Notes: generated by a model not told the origin, from the letters alone. A DNA stretch of 64,000 nucleotides from Streptomyces ortus (GCF_026341275.1 NZ_JAIFZO010000002.1:7656118-7720117), one strand, 5' to 3'. Positions 41,783-50,973 are shown, counted from the stretch's first letter. A program made the numbers and translations.

Positions 41783-41877
41783 GGCAGCCGCTCCCGGGGC
41801 ATCCACCGTCACTGTCTCCTCCAGATTCGGCTCCAAACTTTCACACGTCAAGAGATACATGAAATTTCTTTCACCCT

Positions 41878-41913
41878 TTGGTTTGCGTGAATCGCAGGTC
41901 GTATGCTGTGGCC
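41878..41913 (+). promoter_or_regulatory. Leaderless promoter of the small winged-helix gene
   Basis: TTGGTT (41878-41883), an 18-base spacer and TATGCT (41902-41907) end 6 bases before ATG 41914. This places the transcription start at or near the ATG. Confidence 0.55.
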
Positions 41914-42285
41914 ATGGGTGATGTACCTGAGACGCATACCGGCTGGACGTTCCTCACCAATCACGCCCGGGTGCTGGCCGCGATCGCCGAGAACCAGAAC
42001 ACGCGCATCCGTGACATCGCGGCCCGCTGCAGGCTGACCGAGCGTGCCGTGCAGAAGATCATTTCCGATCTGGAGCAGGACGGCTATCTCACCCACACCC
42101 GGCAGGGGCGCACGAACGAATACCGCATCGAGCCGGGGACGATCCTGCGCCACCCGGCCGACGCCGGCCTGTCCGTCGCCGGTCTGCTGTCCCTGCTGGA
42201 GCAGCACGACGCCGAGCGCGATACGGGGCCGCCGTCGCCGCGGAAGGCACCGGCCGCCGAGCGGGACCCCCGCCCCGACCGCTGA
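41914..42285 (+). CDS. MarR-like winged-helix regulator
   Basis: 123 aa. The winged helix spans about residues 8-75: FLTNHARVLAAIAENQNTRIRDIAARCRLTERAVQKIISDLEQDGYLTHTRQGRTNEYRIEP. No ligand domain follows; the C-terminus is charged and unstructured. The message is probably leaderless. It is divergent from the STAS-ANTAR gene and convergent with the SpoIIE phosphatase; a link to that stress cluster is likely but not shown. Confidence 0.85.
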   Translation: MGDVPETHTGWTFLTNHARVLAAIAENQNTRIRDIAARCRLTERAVQKIISDLEQDGYLTHTRQGRTNEYRIEPGTILRHPADAGLSVAGLLSLLEQHDAERDTGPPSPRKAPAAERDPRPDR

Positions 42286-42708
42286 CCCCGGTTCCACCCG
42301 TTCGGGGGACCGGCGGGCGTGACGGCGGCGCGACCCGGACGCGGCGGGGTTTCCGGGCGCCGCAGCGGGGGACCCGGCACCGGTAGACGACACATGGCAG
42401 CGAGATGACGCAGACCCGGCCTTCACGGGACAGGGGTGCGGAAGGAATGTGAGGGGTCGTGACCGCGTACGGCAGCACACAGGACACCGTCCGTCGCCCC
42501 GAGACCGGCTGGGCGCAGGCCCGTCGCCGCCGGGTGGGAGGCGTGCGTTTCTGCCTTCCGGCGACAGCCGACAGGGACACCCGCCGCACTTCCGCGGAGC
42601 CCGAGGGGAACATCGTCAGGGGCGAGGACTGAACGAGGCGCGGACCGGACGGGGCGTGGCACTGCGGTTTCCGCACCGCCTCCGCACGCCCTCCGCCGCG
42701 CCTGCGGT
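42286..42708. other. Gene-free interval between convergent genes
   Basis: 423 bases between the winged-helix stop and the SpoIIE-phosphatase stop. All open frames here are Arg/Pro-rich shadows. I see no tRNA, repeat array or strong hairpin. Confidence 0.5.
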
Positions 42709-45435
42709 TCAGGGGAGCGGTTGTTCCGTCCAGATCACCTTGCCCGCGGGCGTGTACCGCGTGCCCCAGCGCTCGGTGAGCTGAGCCACGAGGAACAGAC
42801 CGCGTCCGCCCTCGTCCGTCGAGGCCGCGTACCGCAGATGCGGTGAGGTGTTGCTGCCGTCGAAGACCTCGCAGATCAGGCTGCGGTCGAGGAGCATACG
42901 GACCTCGATGGGGCCGTGGCCGTACCGGATCGCGTTGGTGACCAGCTCGCTGAGGATCAGCTCCGTCGTGAACACCAGGTCGTCCAGCCCCCACTCCGTC
43001 AGCTGCCGGGTGACCGAGGCGCGTACCTCGCCGACGGCCGCCGGGTCGGACGGCACCCGCCATTCGGCGATGCGGTCGTCGCCCAGCGCGCGGGTGCCCG
43101 CGACGATCAGGGCGATGTCGTCGCCGGGGTGCGCCGGGAGCAGGGCGTCGAGGACGGCCCGGCAGGTGTCCTCGGGTGAGCGGTCGGCCCCCGTCAGGGC
43201 GGTCCGCAGGAGTTCGAGGCCGACGTCGATGTCCCGTTCCCGGTCCTCGACGAGTCCGTCCGTGTAGAGGACGAGCCTGCTGCCCTCCTCCAGCTTCAGC
43301 TCGGCCGTCTCGAAGGGGAGACCGCCGAGACCGAGCGGCGGCCCGGCGGGCACGTCGGGGAAGTCGACACTGCCGTCCGGGCGGACCACCGCGGGCGGCG
43401 GATGGCCGGCCCGGGCCACGGTGCACTGCCGGGTGGTCGGGTCGTAGACGGCGTACAGGCAGGTGGCACCGGTGATCGCGGCGCTGCCGTCCTCCGTCGC
43501 CTCGTCCTGGTCGATCCGGCCGACCAGTTCGTCGAGGAGACCGAGCAGTTCGTCGGGCGGCAGGTCGAGCGCGGAGAAGTTGTGGACCGCCGTGCGCAGC
43601 CGCCCCATGGTGGCCGCCGCGTGCAGGCCGTGGCCCACGACGTCGCCGACGACCAGCGCGACCCGGGCGCCGGACAGCGGCAGCACGTCGAACCAGTCGC
43701 CGCCCACCCCCGCCTGGGCGGGAAGGTAGCGGTAGGAGATGTCCAGGGCACTCTGTTCGGGCAGATTGCGCGGCAGCAGACTGCGCTGCAGGGCCTCGGC
43801 CATGGTGTGCTCGCGGGTGTAGCGGCGCGCGTTGTCGATGGAGATCGCGGCCCGGGCGACCAACTCCTCGGCGAGGGCCAGTTCCTCCTCGTCGAACGGC
43901 TCGGGCTTCTCGGAGCGCCAGAAGTTCGCCACCCCCAGCACCAGGTTCCCCGCCCGCAGGGGGACCGTGATCAGCGAGTGGATCCCGTACTCCACGACCT
44001 GCGCGGTGCGCTCCAGGTCCTGGGCGAGCCAGCCGTGCGCCTCCTTCAGCGCGGGCGCGACCACGGCCTCGCCGGTGCCGAGGCTGTGCGCCTGCGGTGT
44101 GGAGGCGATGAACCCGATCCGCTCGCCCGCCCGGTACAGGGGAGCGTCCTCGCGGATCCCGCTGTACGCCGTACGGCGCAGCGAGGTGCCCGCGTCCGGT
44201 TCGCCACCGCTGAGCACGGCCTCGGACAGGTCCACCGTGGCGAAGTCCGCGAACCGCGGGACGGCGACCTCGGCCAGTTCCTCGGCGGTCCGGGTCACGT
44301 CCAGGGTCGTACCGATGCCCACGCCGGCGTCGTACAGGAGCTTGAGGTGTTCCCGGGCGACCTCGGCCCTGCCGGAGAGCGCGCGCAGTTCGGTCGAGTC
44401 GCGGAGCGTGGCGACACTGCCCGCCGGGCCGCCCTTGAGGTCGGTGGGGCGCTGGTTGATGGCCAGCAGCCGGTCGCCGACCAGGCGCACCTCGTCGGTG
44501 ACGACGTGCCCCGAGGCCAGCAAGGCGGCGGTGTCCGCGTCCAGGCCGAGTTCGAGGACGTGGCGTCCCTCGGCGTCCTCCGGAAGATCCAGCAGCCGGT
44601 GGGCCTCGTCGTTGGCGAGCAGCAGCCTGCCCTCGCCGCCGACGATGAGCACTCCCTCCCGGACGGCGTGCAGCACCGCGTCGTGGTGCTCGTACATCCG
44701 GGTCATCTCGAACGGTCCCAGGCCGTGGGTCTGGCGCATCAGCCGTCTGCTCACCAGGGCCGTGCCGCCCAGCGCCAGTGCCAGGGCCGCCGCCGCGGCG
44801 GTCAGCAGGAGGGGCAGTTGGCGGTCCCCGACCCCTCCCACGTTCTCGGTCGTGATGCCCGCCGAGACGAGACCCACGACCGTGCCGTCGTCGGCCTTGA
44901 CCGGCACCACGGCCTGTACGAGGGGCCCGAGGGTGCCGGTGATCTCCTCGGTGAAGGACTTGCCCGCCAGTGCCGGGCCGAGGGTTCCGACGAACTTCTT
45001 GCCGATCCGGTCCGGTTTGGGGTGGGTGTAGCGGATGCCGTCGGTGTTCAGCACCACGACGAAGTCGACCTTGGACCCCATACGGGCCGCCTCGGCGCGC
45101 GGCTGGAGCACGGCCGTGGGATCGGGGGAGCTCAGTGCCTCGCGGGTGCCCGGAGCGTTGGCGAACGTCTCGGCGACGGCCAGGGAGCGGTTCCGCGCCT
45201 CCGTCGTGCTGTCGTGGCGCACCTGCAGGACGAGGGCGCCGACCGCGGCCACGACCAGCAGCAGCACGATCGCCACCTGGAGCAGGAAGACCTGACCGGC
45301 GACGCTGCGTCCGGCCAGCGCCTGTTGGGTCCGCCGCCCGTGTGCTCGGCCGGGGCGGTCACGCCTGCGTCGCGCGCGCAGGCCGCTGAGGCGGGAGGTC
45401 GACCGAGCCCAGGATCGACCCGAGAATCGGACCAT
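42709..45435 (-). CDS. Membrane sensor SpoIIE-type PP2C phosphatase with PAS, GAF and anti-sigma kinase domains
   Basis: 908 aa. A cytosolic Arg-rich N-terminus and TM1 (about 50-71) lead to an extracellular single-Cache domain like CitA/DcuS (DFVVVLNTDGIRYTHPKPDRIGKKF), then TM2 (about 220-242), PAS (about 250-360), GAF (about 390-540), SpoIIE PP2C (YLPAQAGVGGDWFDVLPL, VGDVVGHGLHAAATMGRLR, GHPPPAVVRPDG, HPGDDIALIVAG) and a C-terminal HATPase of the RsbW type (SELVTNAIRYGHG). One chain thus combines signal input, STAS-protein dephosphorylation and an anti-sigma-like ATPase. The start ATG 45435 is the last before TM1. It sits near STAS-ANTAR and winged-helix genes. Confidence 0.92.
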   Translation of the reverse strand: MVRFSGRSWARSTSRLSGLRARRRRDRPGRAHGRRTQQALAGRSVAGQVFLLQVAIVLLLVVAAVGALVLQVRHDSTTEARNRSLAVAETFANAPGTREALSSPDPTAVLQPRAEAARMGSKVDFVVVLNTDGIRYTHPKPDRIGKKFVGTLGPALAGKSFTEEITGTLGPLVQAVVPVKADDGTVVGLVSAGITTENVGGVGDRQLPLLLTAAAAALALALGGTALVSRRLMRQTHGLGPFEMTRMYEHHDAVLHAVREGVLIVGGEGRLLLANDEAHRLLDLPEDAEGRHVLELGLDADTAALLASGHVVTDEVRLVGDRLLAINQRPTDLKGGPAGSVATLRDSTELRALSGRAEVAREHLKLLYDAGVGIGTTLDVTRTAEELAEVAVPRFADFATVDLSEAVLSGGEPDAGTSLRRTAYSGIREDAPLYRAGERIGFIASTPQAHSLGTGEAVVAPALKEAHGWLAQDLERTAQVVEYGIHSLITVPLRAGNLVLGVANFWRSEKPEPFDEEELALAEELVARAAISIDNARRYTREHTMAEALQRSLLPRNLPEQSALDISYRYLPAQAGVGGDWFDVLPLSGARVALVVGDVVGHGLHAAATMGRLRTAVHNFSALDLPPDELLGLLDELVGRIDQDEATEDGSAAITGATCLYAVYDPTTRQCTVARAGHPPPAVVRPDGSVDFPDVPAGPPLGLGGLPFETAELKLEEGSRLVLYTDGLVEDRERDIDVGLELLRTALTGADRSPEDTCRAVLDALLPAHPGDDIALIVAGTRALGDDRIAEWRVPSDPAAVGEVRASVTRQLTEWGLDDLVFTTELILSELVTNAIRYGHGPIEVRMLLDRSLICEVFDGSNTSPHLRYAASTDEGGRGLFLVAQLTERWGTRYTPAGKVIWTEQPLP

Positions 45436-46193
45436 ATGCTCATGTCTACACTGCCGGGGGCCAGGAGGCGAGGGGCGCCCTGGGTGTGAGGGGTGAAGAT
45501 CGGGTCCGGATGGCTCAGACCTCTGGCGGAAACGGGACGAGGACGTACGGGCGTCACACGCCGTCCCGTCCCTGCCGACTGCCTCGTCGGCGCGTGTGGT
45601 GCGGACCGGTCCGGCGAGATTCCGGACGCGCAGGGCGGTGGCGCGGCGTCCGGTGGGAGCGGCGCCCGATGGCCGTCGGCGCCGACTGGTACCGGGGGCG
45701 GGCGAGGCGGTCCGTCCCATGGCCACGGCCACGGTGCCCGTGATGGCCTCCGCGCCTGCGGCCAGCCGCATCCCGGTCCGTGATGCGGCCGGGACGGCAG
45801 GGCGACAGCGACCCCGACCGCACTGCGCGGCCCCGGTCAGCCTCGCGGTGGCGGGCGGTGTGGGTGGCACGCCCCGGCGTGCCAACAGCGGCGTAAGGCG
45901 CGCGAGCTGACGGCGTATCTCCCCGTGGTCGCCGGAATGACCCGCCACCAGTGGTGACCTGACCATCGCAAACCGGCGGAAACGCTAGCAGTCGCGCCCC
46001 GACGGAGCGCATCAGAGTGGTCTTCCCCAACCAGACCGCAGGAAAACGTGATTGCCCGGACACGGGTCTCGCAAACGTCTGGTTCGTGAGAGGTTTCTAT
46101 GAATCCGAGATGTGTCTGAACACTCGGAGCTTCATCTCCGTATGAGGCGGGGGATTGCCATGCCCGTCGGCAACGAAGCGTAGGAGTAGATCC
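45436..46193. other. Long gene-free interval with DUF1996-gene leader
   Basis: 758 bases between divergent genes. The first 500 are GC-rich with no credible frame. From about 45960 the composition becomes more AT-rich (TCGCAAACGTCTGGTTCGTG, GTTTCTATGAATCCG), which probably marks the promoter and leader of the DUF1996 gene. No stable long hairpin seen. Confidence 0.5.
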
Positions 46194-48341
46194 TTGGGAC
46201 GCAACACGCGCAGACGCCCAACAGGCGCACGACGCGCGACCATCGGGGCGGTCGCGCTGATGCTGGGAGGAGGTGGGCTGGTAGCGGCGAACGTCTACGC
46301 CACTGCCTCCGAAAGCACCTCGGGCCAGACCGACCAGGTCCTTGCCTCGGGTGCCGCCACGATCGACTGCCCGGATGTGGGCAGTGAGCTGGCCGCGGTG
46401 CCGGACGGGTCCAAGACGGAGGTCGACAAGCAACTCGCCCTCCTGGACAAGCAGATCGCCGAGGCGTATCAGCGGCTGCAGAGCTCGGCGGACGCCATCA
46501 AGCAGGACGCCGCCTTCGCCCAGAACTCGATCATGAACCCGCTCAAGGACAAGCGAGTGGCGACCATCGAGCGCATCGTGGCGGCCATCGACGCCGTGGG
46601 CGACCGCCCCGAGGGGCTGGACGCCTTCGCACCCTGCATACTCCGCGCCTCCGGCAACCAGGACGCGCCGGAGAACGGTCAGGACGGCGAAGGGAACGGT
46701 GACGCCCAGGACGGCAGTGCCGAGGACGGCGCCGGCCAGGACGGCCAGGACCAGGGTCAGGATCAGGGCGACGGCCAGGAGCAAGGCCAGGGCCAGGAGC
46801 AGGGTGGCGACCAGGGGCAGGGCGAGCAGCCTCCCGGCAACGGCGGTCAGGCCGGCAACGGCCCCGTGGCAGCCGACTTCGTGGACATCTCCACCGTCAA
46901 GCCGAACGTGTCGAAGCCGGCCGCCCAGGGCAACGCCTCCAAGGGCTCCTTCGTCACCAAGTGCGGTGTGAACGAGAACGGCCTGTTCAACTCCGACAAC
47001 GTGATCGTGGCCCCCGGTGTCAGCAACGGCGCCCACCACTTCCACGACTACGTCGGCAACCAGTCCAACGACGCCTTCGCGAGCGACGAGGACCTGGCGA
47101 ACGCCCAGACCTCCTGCGAGAACCAGGGCGACAAGTCCTCGTACTTCTGGCCCGTGCTGCGGCTGCAGAACGGCGACGACGAGAAGGACGCCGGCTCTCC
47201 GGGCGGTGGCATCGAGGGCAACGCCGGCCAGATCATCCGGCCCAAGGCGGCCACGATGTCGTTCGAGGGCAGCCCGCGCGGTGACGTCACGGCCATGCCG
47301 AAGCTGCTGCGCATCATCACCGGCGACGCCAAGGCGTTCGTCAACGGCCCCACCAACGCCAACGCGTCGTGGAGCTGCACCGGCTTCGAGGACCGGCAGT
47401 TGAAGGACAAGTACCCCCTCTGCCCCCAGGGCAGTGACGTGGTCCGCACCTTCAGGTTCCAGAGCTGCTGGGACGGCCGGAACATCGACAGTGCCAACCA
47501 CCGCACCCACGTGGCGTTCGCCACCGCGGACGGCAGCTGTGCGAACGACTTCAAGGCCATCCCGCAGCTGGTGCAGCGCATCGTCTACGACGTCGACGCG
47601 CCCAGCGTGGCCGACGGCGGGAAGTCGAAGCCGTTCTTCGCGGTCGACTCCTTCCCCGAGCAGCTGCACAAGCCGGTCACCGACCACGGCGACTTCATCA
47701 ACGTCTTCGACGAGGCACTGATGAAGGAGATGGTGGACTGCATCAACGACGGCCGTAAGTGCGACGGCGCCGATGACGGCGGCAACGGCGGCGGCAATGG
47801 CGGCGGCGGTAACGGCGGGGGCGGCAACGGAGGCGGCGGTAACGGCGGTGGCGGTGGCGGCGAGGAGCCGACCGACCCGCCGGCGACCACTCCGGCCCCG
47901 GACCCGACCGAGGGCAACGAGCAGCCGGGCGACGACGAGCCCGGTGACAACGGTCAGGGCGAGACTCCCGCGGACAACGGCGGCGAGAACACCGCGAAGC
48001 CCTCGGCCGGCAACACCGAGGCGACCGAGGCCGCGGGCGGCGCCGACAAGGGCAAGAACGACGAGGGCAAGAACGACCAGGGCAAGGGCAACGCCGAGCC
48101 CAAGGCGGCCACATCGCCGTCGGCGACCCAGCGGGACGCGGGCGCTTCCACGGGCGACGCGGACACCGGCGCCGCCGTGCCCGGCCCCGAACCCTCGGAC
48201 GCGGGCGGCGTGGCCGCACCCCAGGCGGTGACGGGCGGACTCGCGGAAACGGGTACGAGCCTGTGGCCCGCGGCGGCCGGAGGACTGCTGGTGATCGCCG
48301 GCTTCGTGCTCCTGCGCCGTATCAGCAGCAGGTCGAGGTAG
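46194..48341 (+). CDS. DUF1996 secreted protein with LAxTG sortase anchor
   Basis: 715 aa from TTG 46194 (GGAG 7 bases upstream). N-terminal signal (TIGAVALMLGGGGLVAANVYATA); a helical pair (about 75-150); a Gln/Asp/Gly low-complexity stretch (155-215); the DUF1996 domain (about 225-525) with the conserved AHHFHDYVGN and several Cys pairs; a GGGN repeat run (about 530-560); a Pro/Thr/Asp wall-spanning region; then LAETG at about 683-687, a hydrophobic helix and RRISSRSR. The end is a textbook Streptomyces class E sortase signal, so the protein is anchored to peptidoglycan. The domain's function is unknown. A perfect 23-bp hairpin follows. Confidence 0.92.
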   Translation: MGRNTRRRPTGARRATIGAVALMLGGGGLVAANVYATASESTSGQTDQVLASGAATIDCPDVGSELAAVPDGSKTEVDKQLALLDKQIAEAYQRLQSSADAIKQDAAFAQNSIMNPLKDKRVATIERIVAAIDAVGDRPEGLDAFAPCILRASGNQDAPENGQDGEGNGDAQDGSAEDGAGQDGQDQGQDQGDGQEQGQGQEQGGDQGQGEQPPGNGGQAGNGPVAADFVDISTVKPNVSKPAAQGNASKGSFVTKCGVNENGLFNSDNVIVAPGVSNGAHHFHDYVGNQSNDAFASDEDLANAQTSCENQGDKSSYFWPVLRLQNGDDEKDAGSPGGGIEGNAGQIIRPKAATMSFEGSPRGDVTAMPKLLRIITGDAKAFVNGPTNANASWSCTGFEDRQLKDKYPLCPQGSDVVRTFRFQSCWDGRNIDSANHRTHVAFATADGSCANDFKAIPQLVQRIVYDVDAPSVADGGKSKPFFAVDSFPEQLHKPVTDHGDFINVFDEALMKEMVDCINDGRKCDGADDGGNGGGNGGGGNGGGGNGGGGNGGGGGGEEPTDPPATTPAPDPTEGNEQPGDDEPGDNGQGETPADNGGENTAKPSAGNTEATEAAGGADKGKNDEGKNDQGKGNAEPKAATSPSATQRDAGASTGDADTGAAVPGPEPSDAGGVAAPQAVTGGLAETGTSLWPAAAGGLLVIAGFVLLRRISSRSR

Positions 48342-48380
48342 CGACAGGCAGCGGCAGGCAGCGGCACGGTCGCACATGCC

Positions 48381-48430
48381 GCACGGAGGGCGGTCGGAAC
48401 TGCGCGGGCAGTTCCGACCGCCCTCCGTGC
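48381..48430 (+). terminator. Perfect 23-bp stem terminator
   Basis: GCACGGAGGGCGGTCGGAACTG... pairs without mismatch over 23 bp (48381-48403 with 48408-48430) around a 4-base GCGG loop, 40 bases past the DUF1996 stop. Confidence 0.88.
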
Positions 48431-49251
48431 GTGCGGGGCACGGCATTCCGGGATGCGGTATCCCGGCACGCGGTCTCCCGGCCTGCGGCGGGGGTCGTGA
48501 GGCGAGCAGCAAGAAGCCCCGGCTGGACGGGGGAGACCAGCCGGGGCCGTGTGCGGTGTCTGCGGAGGGCGGTCGCCTCTCGGCGAATGGCTCCATGGGG
48601 CTTCAGCCGAACGATCTTCCCCATGGGCTTGGGTGAGGCCCGGGGACACTGTCCCCTCCGCAGCCACGTACAGAAGAACGGCCGACCGCTCCCGCTTGTT
48701 CCGTGCCCAGGGCAGTGCACCGCGTGAGCTGCGGCACACACCGCGACGAGTGACTGGATCAAGCCCTCCCCGGAGAGCGGAAAAGCGCCTCCTTCACCGC
48801 GGCGGGGGACGAGCGGCGCTTGCGACACCTCACACCCGGCCGAAGTACATCCCCCACAAGCAGGGACGATGCCGGCCCAGCAGAGCGGCCGTCGCGTGCG
48901 GCCCGGCATGCGCCGTGGATGGTCGGCGTTCCGCCGACCGAGGGAGAGCGCTGGGAGCGCAACGGATGCGCCAGGACCAGACCAGCGCATGTCGGGTTTG
49001 TTCGGTATTTCAGATCGCCGCCTTCCGCGTACTTCTTCCGGCTCGGTGTGGCCGACGCGGCTCTGGTTTGACATATTTGCCTACCGAGTTGGGCGCGCTG
49101 GAGCCCGTGCCGGTGGTCAGGACCGAGGGCGTCGCCCCGGGCCCGTCCTCCGCACGACCGCCGAACGCCTTCGACCGGGTGTACGGCAGGCAGGGTGGGA
49201 TTCGGCGGACGCCGTGCGACGGTGCCCGTGCTGAGGTTCGCGGGGAGAGCG
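48431..49251. other. Gene-free interval of about 820 bases
   Basis: No supported gene. It holds a second hairpin (GCCCCGGCTGG / CCAGCCGGGGC, 48516-48547) and a short CCGGGAT/ATCCCGG stem near 48450. A less GC-rich patch (about 49000-49085) has TTGACA at 49068 as a possible -35 box but no convincing -10. The long frames across it are shadows. Confidence 0.5.
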
Positions 49252-49815
49252 GTGCGCACAGGCAAAGCCAGAGAGATGCGGAAACTGATCGGTCAGCTGG
49301 TCGACGGGCTGACACTGCCCGTACCCACGGAGCCCGACACCCTGTTCGCCGCGCTGGTCACGACCGTGAGCGAGCTGAGAGGCCGTGAGGTCCGGCTCGT
49401 GAAGGAGGAGTTCCCTCACCAGACCGCCAGCGGACTGTGGCTCGACCTGCCCGCCTACGACCTGATCGTGGTGGACAAGCGGGCGACGCCGATGCATCAG
49501 TTGGCGATCTTCTTCCATGAGGTGTGGCACATGCTCAGGGGGGACTGTGGCAACCACGTCGTGGGCAAGGCGGTGGCGGCCCGCATGGCCACGACCGGCG
49601 CCGAACTCCCCGAACTGCGGGAACCGGTACGCAAAGTGGCCGCCCGCACCGAGTTCGACCGGCGCGAGGAGGCGGACGCCGAGCGGTTCGGACTGCTGGC
49701 GGTCACCCGTCTTCGCGTCTGGTTGGAGGGCGAACCCGACAGCGCGGCCATGGACCGGAGCAAGATCGCCGGCCGCATCGGTGCGTCACTGGGGCAGCGC
49801 CGGCCGCGGGGCTGA
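49252..49815 (+). CDS. ImmA/IrrE-like HExxH protein
   Basis: 187 aa. The centre reads YDLIVVDKRATPMHQLAIFFHEVWHMLRGDC, with HEVWH as an HExxH zinc site and the upstream sheet typical of ImmA/IrrE metallopeptidases. A charged helical part with ReEADAERFGLLAV supplies the likely third ligand Glu. I chose GTG 49252 because GGGGAG lies 4 bases upstream; ATG 49276 is possible. Such proteins usually accompany an HTH antitoxin/repressor; none is adjacent here. It lies just before the CGNR-operator region. Confidence 0.78.
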   Translation: MRTGKAREMRKLIGQLVDGLTLPVPTEPDTLFAALVTTVSELRGREVRLVKEEFPHQTASGLWLDLPAYDLIVVDKRATPMHQLAIFFHEVWHMLRGDCGNHVVGKAVAARMATTGAELPELREPVRKVAARTEFDRREEADAERFGLLAVTRLRVWLEGEPDSAAMDRSKIAGRIGASLGQRRPRG

Positions 49816-49885
49816 GCGGTGGACCCGGCTCCTCTCAGCGGCTCGCGCAGGGCCGCTACGCCGCACGGACCGGGGGTGGCGGATC

Positions 49886-49947
49886 CGTCACCCCCTTGAC
49901 TGGTGACGACCCCACTGAGAGGATCGTCACCAGTCAGGCGGGTGACG
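49886..49947. promoter_or_regulatory. Promoter of the 60-aa gene with two CGTCACC-N9-GGTGACG operators
   Basis: Operator 1 (49886-49908) and operator 2 (49925-49947, inverted) both read CGTCACC-nnCYTGACT-GGTGACG in their own orientation. TTGACT (49896-49901) inside operator 1, a 17-base spacer and GAGGAT (49919-49924) form a good sigma-70-type promoter for the gene at 49992. A bound dimer would cover the -35 and the transcription start. Confidence 0.75.
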
Positions 49948-49991
49948 TCGTATGGGCGGCGTCCGATGGCTCTGAGGTGCGGGAGGCCGGG

Positions 49992-50174
49992 ATGGCGCAG
50001 GGTGAGAAGGTTCGGGTTCCGGATGTCGCCGAGGCGGCACGCAGTGCGCGCTTCGGTGCGCTGCCGGAGAGGGTCCGTCTCGCGGACACCGTCGAGGAGA
50101 GGCCGGCCATGGCCCCGGACCCCGCGCGGAACGCGTACAACGACGACGAGTGGCTCGTACGGACGTGTATCTGA
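49992..50174 (+). CDS. 60-residue hypothetical protein under CGNR-type operators
   Basis: 60 aa. GGGAGG lies 5 bases before the ATG, a strong ribosome site. The protein is charged and mostly helical (VPDVAEAARSARFGALPERVRLADTVEE), with a C-terminal PARNAYNDDEWLVRTCI that looks like a conserved motif. No membrane segment or signal. It seems too short for an enzyme and may be a small regulator or adaptor. It is driven by a promoter carrying two of the three 23-bp operators found here, and converges on the CGNR gene. Confidence 0.7.
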   Translation: MAQGEKVRVPDVAEAARSARFGALPERVRLADTVEERPAMAPDPARNAYNDDEWLVRTCI

Positions 50175-50221
50175 CGTTCGCCGTTCAACGGCCCGCGCGT
50201 CCGTGAGTGCGGGTAAAGGTG

Positions 50222-50812
50222 TCAGCGGGTGTGGGCGCCGGCCTGCGCGGCAGGTGCGGCAGGTGCCCGCGCCTCCTTCTTGCGGGCGCGGTACGCCGCA
50301 GCCTTGAGCTTGTTCCCGCAGGACTCCATGCCGCACCACTGCCGGCGCATCCCGCGGGACCGGTCGATGTAGACGCGGGTGCACTCGGGATTGCCGCACT
50401 CCTTGAGCAGCGGTACGTCGGGACCGCTGAGCACCTCGACGGCATGCCGGGCCACCGTGGACAGCGCTTCCTCCTGGGTCGCGTCCGTCCGCCGCCCCGC
50501 CGCGGTGAGCTGCGGTGTCGCCGGAGGCCTGCGGGCCGCGCCGTTCACCGTGGCGAGCGCCTCGCCGTCGAAGGGCTCTCCGAGGCGCCGGGCGGTGACC
50601 AGTGCGTAGACGGCCTCACGTACGGCGACCGCACGCGCGAGGTCGGATTCCGTGGCGGGGAAGACGGTGTCGACGATTCCCGCTTCCAGGTACCACGCGT
50701 CCAGCCGCTCCGGTGACGTGAACATCTCGAAGCGCAGGGTGCGGCGGGCGCGGAGTGTCGTGGCGAAGTCCAGGGCCGGGTTTCCGCACACGAAGGCGTG
50801 ATCCACATTCAC
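50222..50812 (-). CDS. CGNR zinc-finger transcriptional regulator (ABATE domain)
   Basis: 196 aa. The N-terminal 140 residues are an ABATE domain (FVCGNPALDFATTLRAR, then VREAVYALVTARRLGE). The C-terminal CGNR finger is CGNPECTRVYIDRSRGMRRQWCGMESCGNKLKAAAYRAR, with all four Cys. The CGNR family is made of stress-induced regulators. The GTG at 50812 is 6 bases from a CAGGAT -10 box, with TTGCAC 17 bases further up, so the message is leaderless. Operator 3 overlaps this promoter, so the protein probably represses itself and shares its operator with the divergent KstD-like flavoprotein. Confidence 0.88.
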   Translation of the reverse strand: MNVDHAFVCGNPALDFATTLRARRTLRFEMFTSPERLDAWYLEAGIVDTVFPATESDLARAVAVREAVYALVTARRLGEPFDGEALATVNGAARRPPATPQLTAAGRRTDATQEEALSTVARHAVEVLSGPDVPLLKECGNPECTRVYIDRSRGMRRQWCGMESCGNKLKAAAYRARKKEARAPAAPAAQAGAHTR

Positions 50813-50850
50813 GTCACCATCCTGACAGGTGACGATTTCCTGTGCAAGGT
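50812..50850. promoter_or_regulatory. Divergent CGNR/KstD promoters sharing operator 3
   Basis: Operator 3 (50812-50834) reads CGTCACC-ATCCTGACA-GGTGACG. On the plus strand CTGACA (50822-50827), 17 bases and CAAGGT (50845-50850) form the flavoprotein promoter, with the -35 in the same operator position as at 49896. On the minus strand TTGCAC (50847-50842), 17 bases and CAGGAT (50824-50819) form the CGNR promoter. Confidence 0.72.
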
Positions 50851-50973
50851 CCGCTCGCGGGGTGTGGCGGCCGGCCCCGGCGTGGCCCTTGACTTCCCAA
50901 GACCCCCGCGCCACATTCCTGACTCCGCCGTCTCCTCTCGTCTTCCTTCGCCGTCCGGTTGGAGCGCCCTGCC

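Noticed and set aside
42089..43426. 445-aa minus-strand frame over the winged-helix gene and SpoIIE 3' end
   Set aside because: Out of frame with the SpoIIE gene and composed of Arg/Pro/Gly runs.
43402..45489. 695-aa plus-strand frame opposite the SpoIIE phosphatase
   Set aside because: Shadow; Arg/Gly/Val-rich with no domain.
45837..48596. 919-aa open frame on the minus strand
   Set aside because: Antisense shadow of the DUF1996 gene. Its Val/Ala/Leu runs come from GC-skewed third positions, and it ends inside intergenic hairpins.
49068..49073. TTGACA as a promoter for the HExxH gene
   Set aside because: No -10 box at 16-19 bases, so I list it only as a possibility.
48549..49388. 279-aa frame across the gap before the HExxH gene
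   Set aside because: Arg/Pro-rich with no ribosome site or domain, and it overlaps two hairpins.
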